DNA of 64,000 nucleotides from Flavivirga spongiicola (GTDB lineage: Bacteria > Bacteroidota > Bacteroidia > Flavobacteriales > Flavobacteriaceae), in contig NZ_JAUOEO010000001.1 of the NCBI RefSeq assembly GCF_030540825.1, positions 841,001 through 905,000 of the forward strand, given 5' to 3'. The position numbers and the translations under genes are program-made. Position 1 is the stretch's first letter; each line of letters opens with the position of its first letter. Below are positions 62,724-64,000 of this stretch, piece after piece. Under the pieces are notes generated by a model. That model saw nothing but the letters and a program-made list of their open reading frames with translations, was not told the DNA's origin and did no database searches.

Positions 62724-64000
62724 TCAATGATTTACTTTTTCAACATTAATATAGAAAGCATTACTTTGCTCTCCGTTTTCCATATCGAAATAGGCAAATA
62801 GCTTTGTTTTTCCTTGTGGAACTTCCACTTCGAGTATTGCCGATTCAGAATTATTATCCACTTTAATTGTCTTTTTTTGATTCGCTACCTCTAAATGGGC
62901 TTTTACAAATTTCATAGCCTTTCCATTTATTCTGGCATTTGCAAAAGAAGTCGAAGGGATAGAATCCTTCACTTCGGCTCCCAAAGCAAGTTTACTTTCA
63001 ACAGGCCATCTCCTCAAATGAAAACGATAGGTCCCGGATTTCACAAAATTCACTAAAAAGGGTGCTGGCTTCATGGTCTTTCCCTTTCGAATTTGAGTTT
63101 GATTCCAAGGCGGATATTGATCTGTGGTATGGGCATCATGACAAGTAATAACATCAACAGCATCCGTTGTTCCCAGATTGATTATTGAATGTTTGGTTTC
63201 CTTAATTACCTGACTCCACCAATTTTGATAAAAAGTATTCATTTCCATGACTCTTTTTGGGTATTGCTCAGCTACGTTTGTCTTTTGACCCGGATCTTCA
63301 GAAATATTGTAAAGTTCTGTTCCATGAATCAAACGCCAGTCTCCGTTCATAACACAACTTTGTTTTCCTTTGATTGGCCAGGGTACTCTTTGAGTATCAG
63401 TAACCAAATATCTATTGCCAATCTCCTCTTTGTTCAAAAGATAAGAACTAACATCTTTACCGTCCATGGTTTTTGTTGCTTTGAAGCTCTGCCCTGTAAG
63501 CGAGGTAAGCGTGGGTAACACATCTACGTGCGCTGTTAATTCATTCAACTTTTCACCTCCAATAAGATTTCCTTTGGGCCATCTTATAATAAAAGGAACA
63601 CGGTGTCCGCCATCATATTCACTGCCCTTAGTTCCTCGCATACCAGCATTATACCCCCTTGAAGCGGTACCATTATCCGTTGTAAAGATCATGATTGTAT
63701 TTTCTACAATACCAAGGCTTTCCATACGGTTGATCAGCTTTGAAAAATTGTCATCAATATTGGTAATCATCCCATAAAACCGTTTTTGATTTTCAGAAAG
63801 TTGCTCCTCATCCTTGTATAAATTATAATACTCCTGAGGTACATTATAAGGACTATGAGGTGCATTCAAACTTAGATAACATAAAAAAGGATTATCTTTT
63901 TTATCTTCAATAAATTTTATCGCCTCATCAAACCAAATATCAGTGCAGTAACCTGTTTTCTTTTCTGGAACTCCATTCCTAAAGTAGGTGTCATCAAAAT
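62724..64000 (-). CDS. Family S1 sulfatase, N-terminal part beyond the window edge
   Basis: The frame is open from the stop at 62724 through the right edge, so the visible ATG at 63869 (MNAPHSPYNV) is internal: the preceding codons (GYCTDIWFDEAIKFIEDKKD, then FLCYLSL) are also sulfatase-like. The active-site CxPSR segment lies outside. Visible features: APHSPYNVP, the metal-binding block IMIFTTDNGTASRGYN, RVPFIIRWPKG and ELYNISEDPGQKTNVAEQYP. A C-terminal beta-sandwich extension (about the last 130 residues, PFLVNFVKSGTYRFHLRRWP...) may bind carbohydrate. It resembles arylsulfatases of marine glycan loci. Confidence 0.9.
   Translation of the reverse strand, partial: FDDTYFRNGVPEKKTGYCTDIWFDEAIKFIEDKKDNPFLCYLSLNAPHSPYNVPQEYYNLYKDEEQLSENQKRFYGMITNIDDNFSKLINRMESLGIVENTIMIFTTDNGTASRGYNAGMRGTKGSEYDGGHRVPFIIRWPKGNLIGGEKLNELTAHVDVLPTLTSLTGQSFKATKTMDGKDVSSYLLNKEEIGNRYLVTDTQRVPWPIKGKQSCVMNGDWRLIHGTELYNISEDPGQKTNVAEQYPKRVMEMNTFYQNWWSQVIKETKHSIINLGTTDAVDVITCHDAHTTDQYPPWNQTQIRKGKTMKPAPFLVNFVKSGTYRFHLRRWPVESKLALGAEVKDSIPSTSFANARINGKAMKFVKAHLEVANQKKTIKVDNNSESAILEVEVPQGKTKLFAYFDMENGEQSNAFYINVEKVNH

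Overview
The window is AT-rich chromosomal DNA of a marine-type member of Bacteroidota, most likely family Flavobacteriaceae. The evidence is three SusC/SusD components (one SusD partial), secreted proteins with C-terminal type IX secretion (T9SS) tails, promoters of the TTG / TAnnTTTG type, weak or absent Shine-Dalgarno sites, and many lipoprotein signals on glycan-degrading enzymes. I cannot name the species from sequence alone.

Layout. (1) 1-5.5 kb: a SusC/SusD pair (SusD runs off the left edge) and a clan GH-A glycosidase-like lipoprotein. Both transcription units are preceded by 11-bp-spaced ACCTTTAC direct repeats. (2) 5.8-10 kb: a hexuronate/hexonate catabolic remnant with tagaturonate reductase (uxaB), an L-galactonate-type dehydrogenase and a divergent AraC regulator. 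Between the two enzymes lie scars of an altronate dehydratase (uxaA) and possibly of a KDPG aldolase. (3) 10.1-30.6 kb: a long minus-strand operon for alpha-mannoside use. In transcription order it holds a GH38, a cupin, an RraA-type aldolase, a carbohydrate esterase, an MFS sugar porter, an SDR dehydrogenase, a lactonase, mannonate dehydratase, two more GH38, a GH92 and a PPi-type phosphofructokinase. A LacI-family gene lies just upstream. A sugar dehydrogenase, a lactonase and mannonate dehydratase side by side suggest non-phosphorylative oxidation of mannose to 2-keto-3-deoxygluconate (KDG). (4) 31-45.2 kb: a second SusC/SusD locus with a T9SS binding-type protein and a GxGYxYP lipoprotein. 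It is flanked by two nearly identical copies of a large secreted protein of a family I do not recognise. LacI-like palindromes recur in regions 3 and 4 and suggest one regulon.

(5) 45.9-64 kb is mostly core genome: tRNA-Pro, trxB, a sulfatase, a PhzF-like protein, a MarR-GNAT fusion, yaaA, an RluD-type pseudouridine synthase, a PASTA protein, ddl, coaD, a SulP transporter, an M14 peptidase and, cut by the right edge, a second sulfatase. Scattered among these are a 164-bp inverted-repeat element, an IS transposase tail and 7-bp tandem repeats.

How it fits together: outer-membrane SusCD uptake and lipoprotein or secreted hydrolases (GH38, GH92, GH-A, esterase, unknown T9SS proteins) would release mannose-rich sugars. 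The MFS porter would bring monosaccharide inside, and the dehydrogenase-lactonase-dehydratase set would channel it to KDG. These functional links are inferred from family assignments and gene order; nothing here measures substrate.
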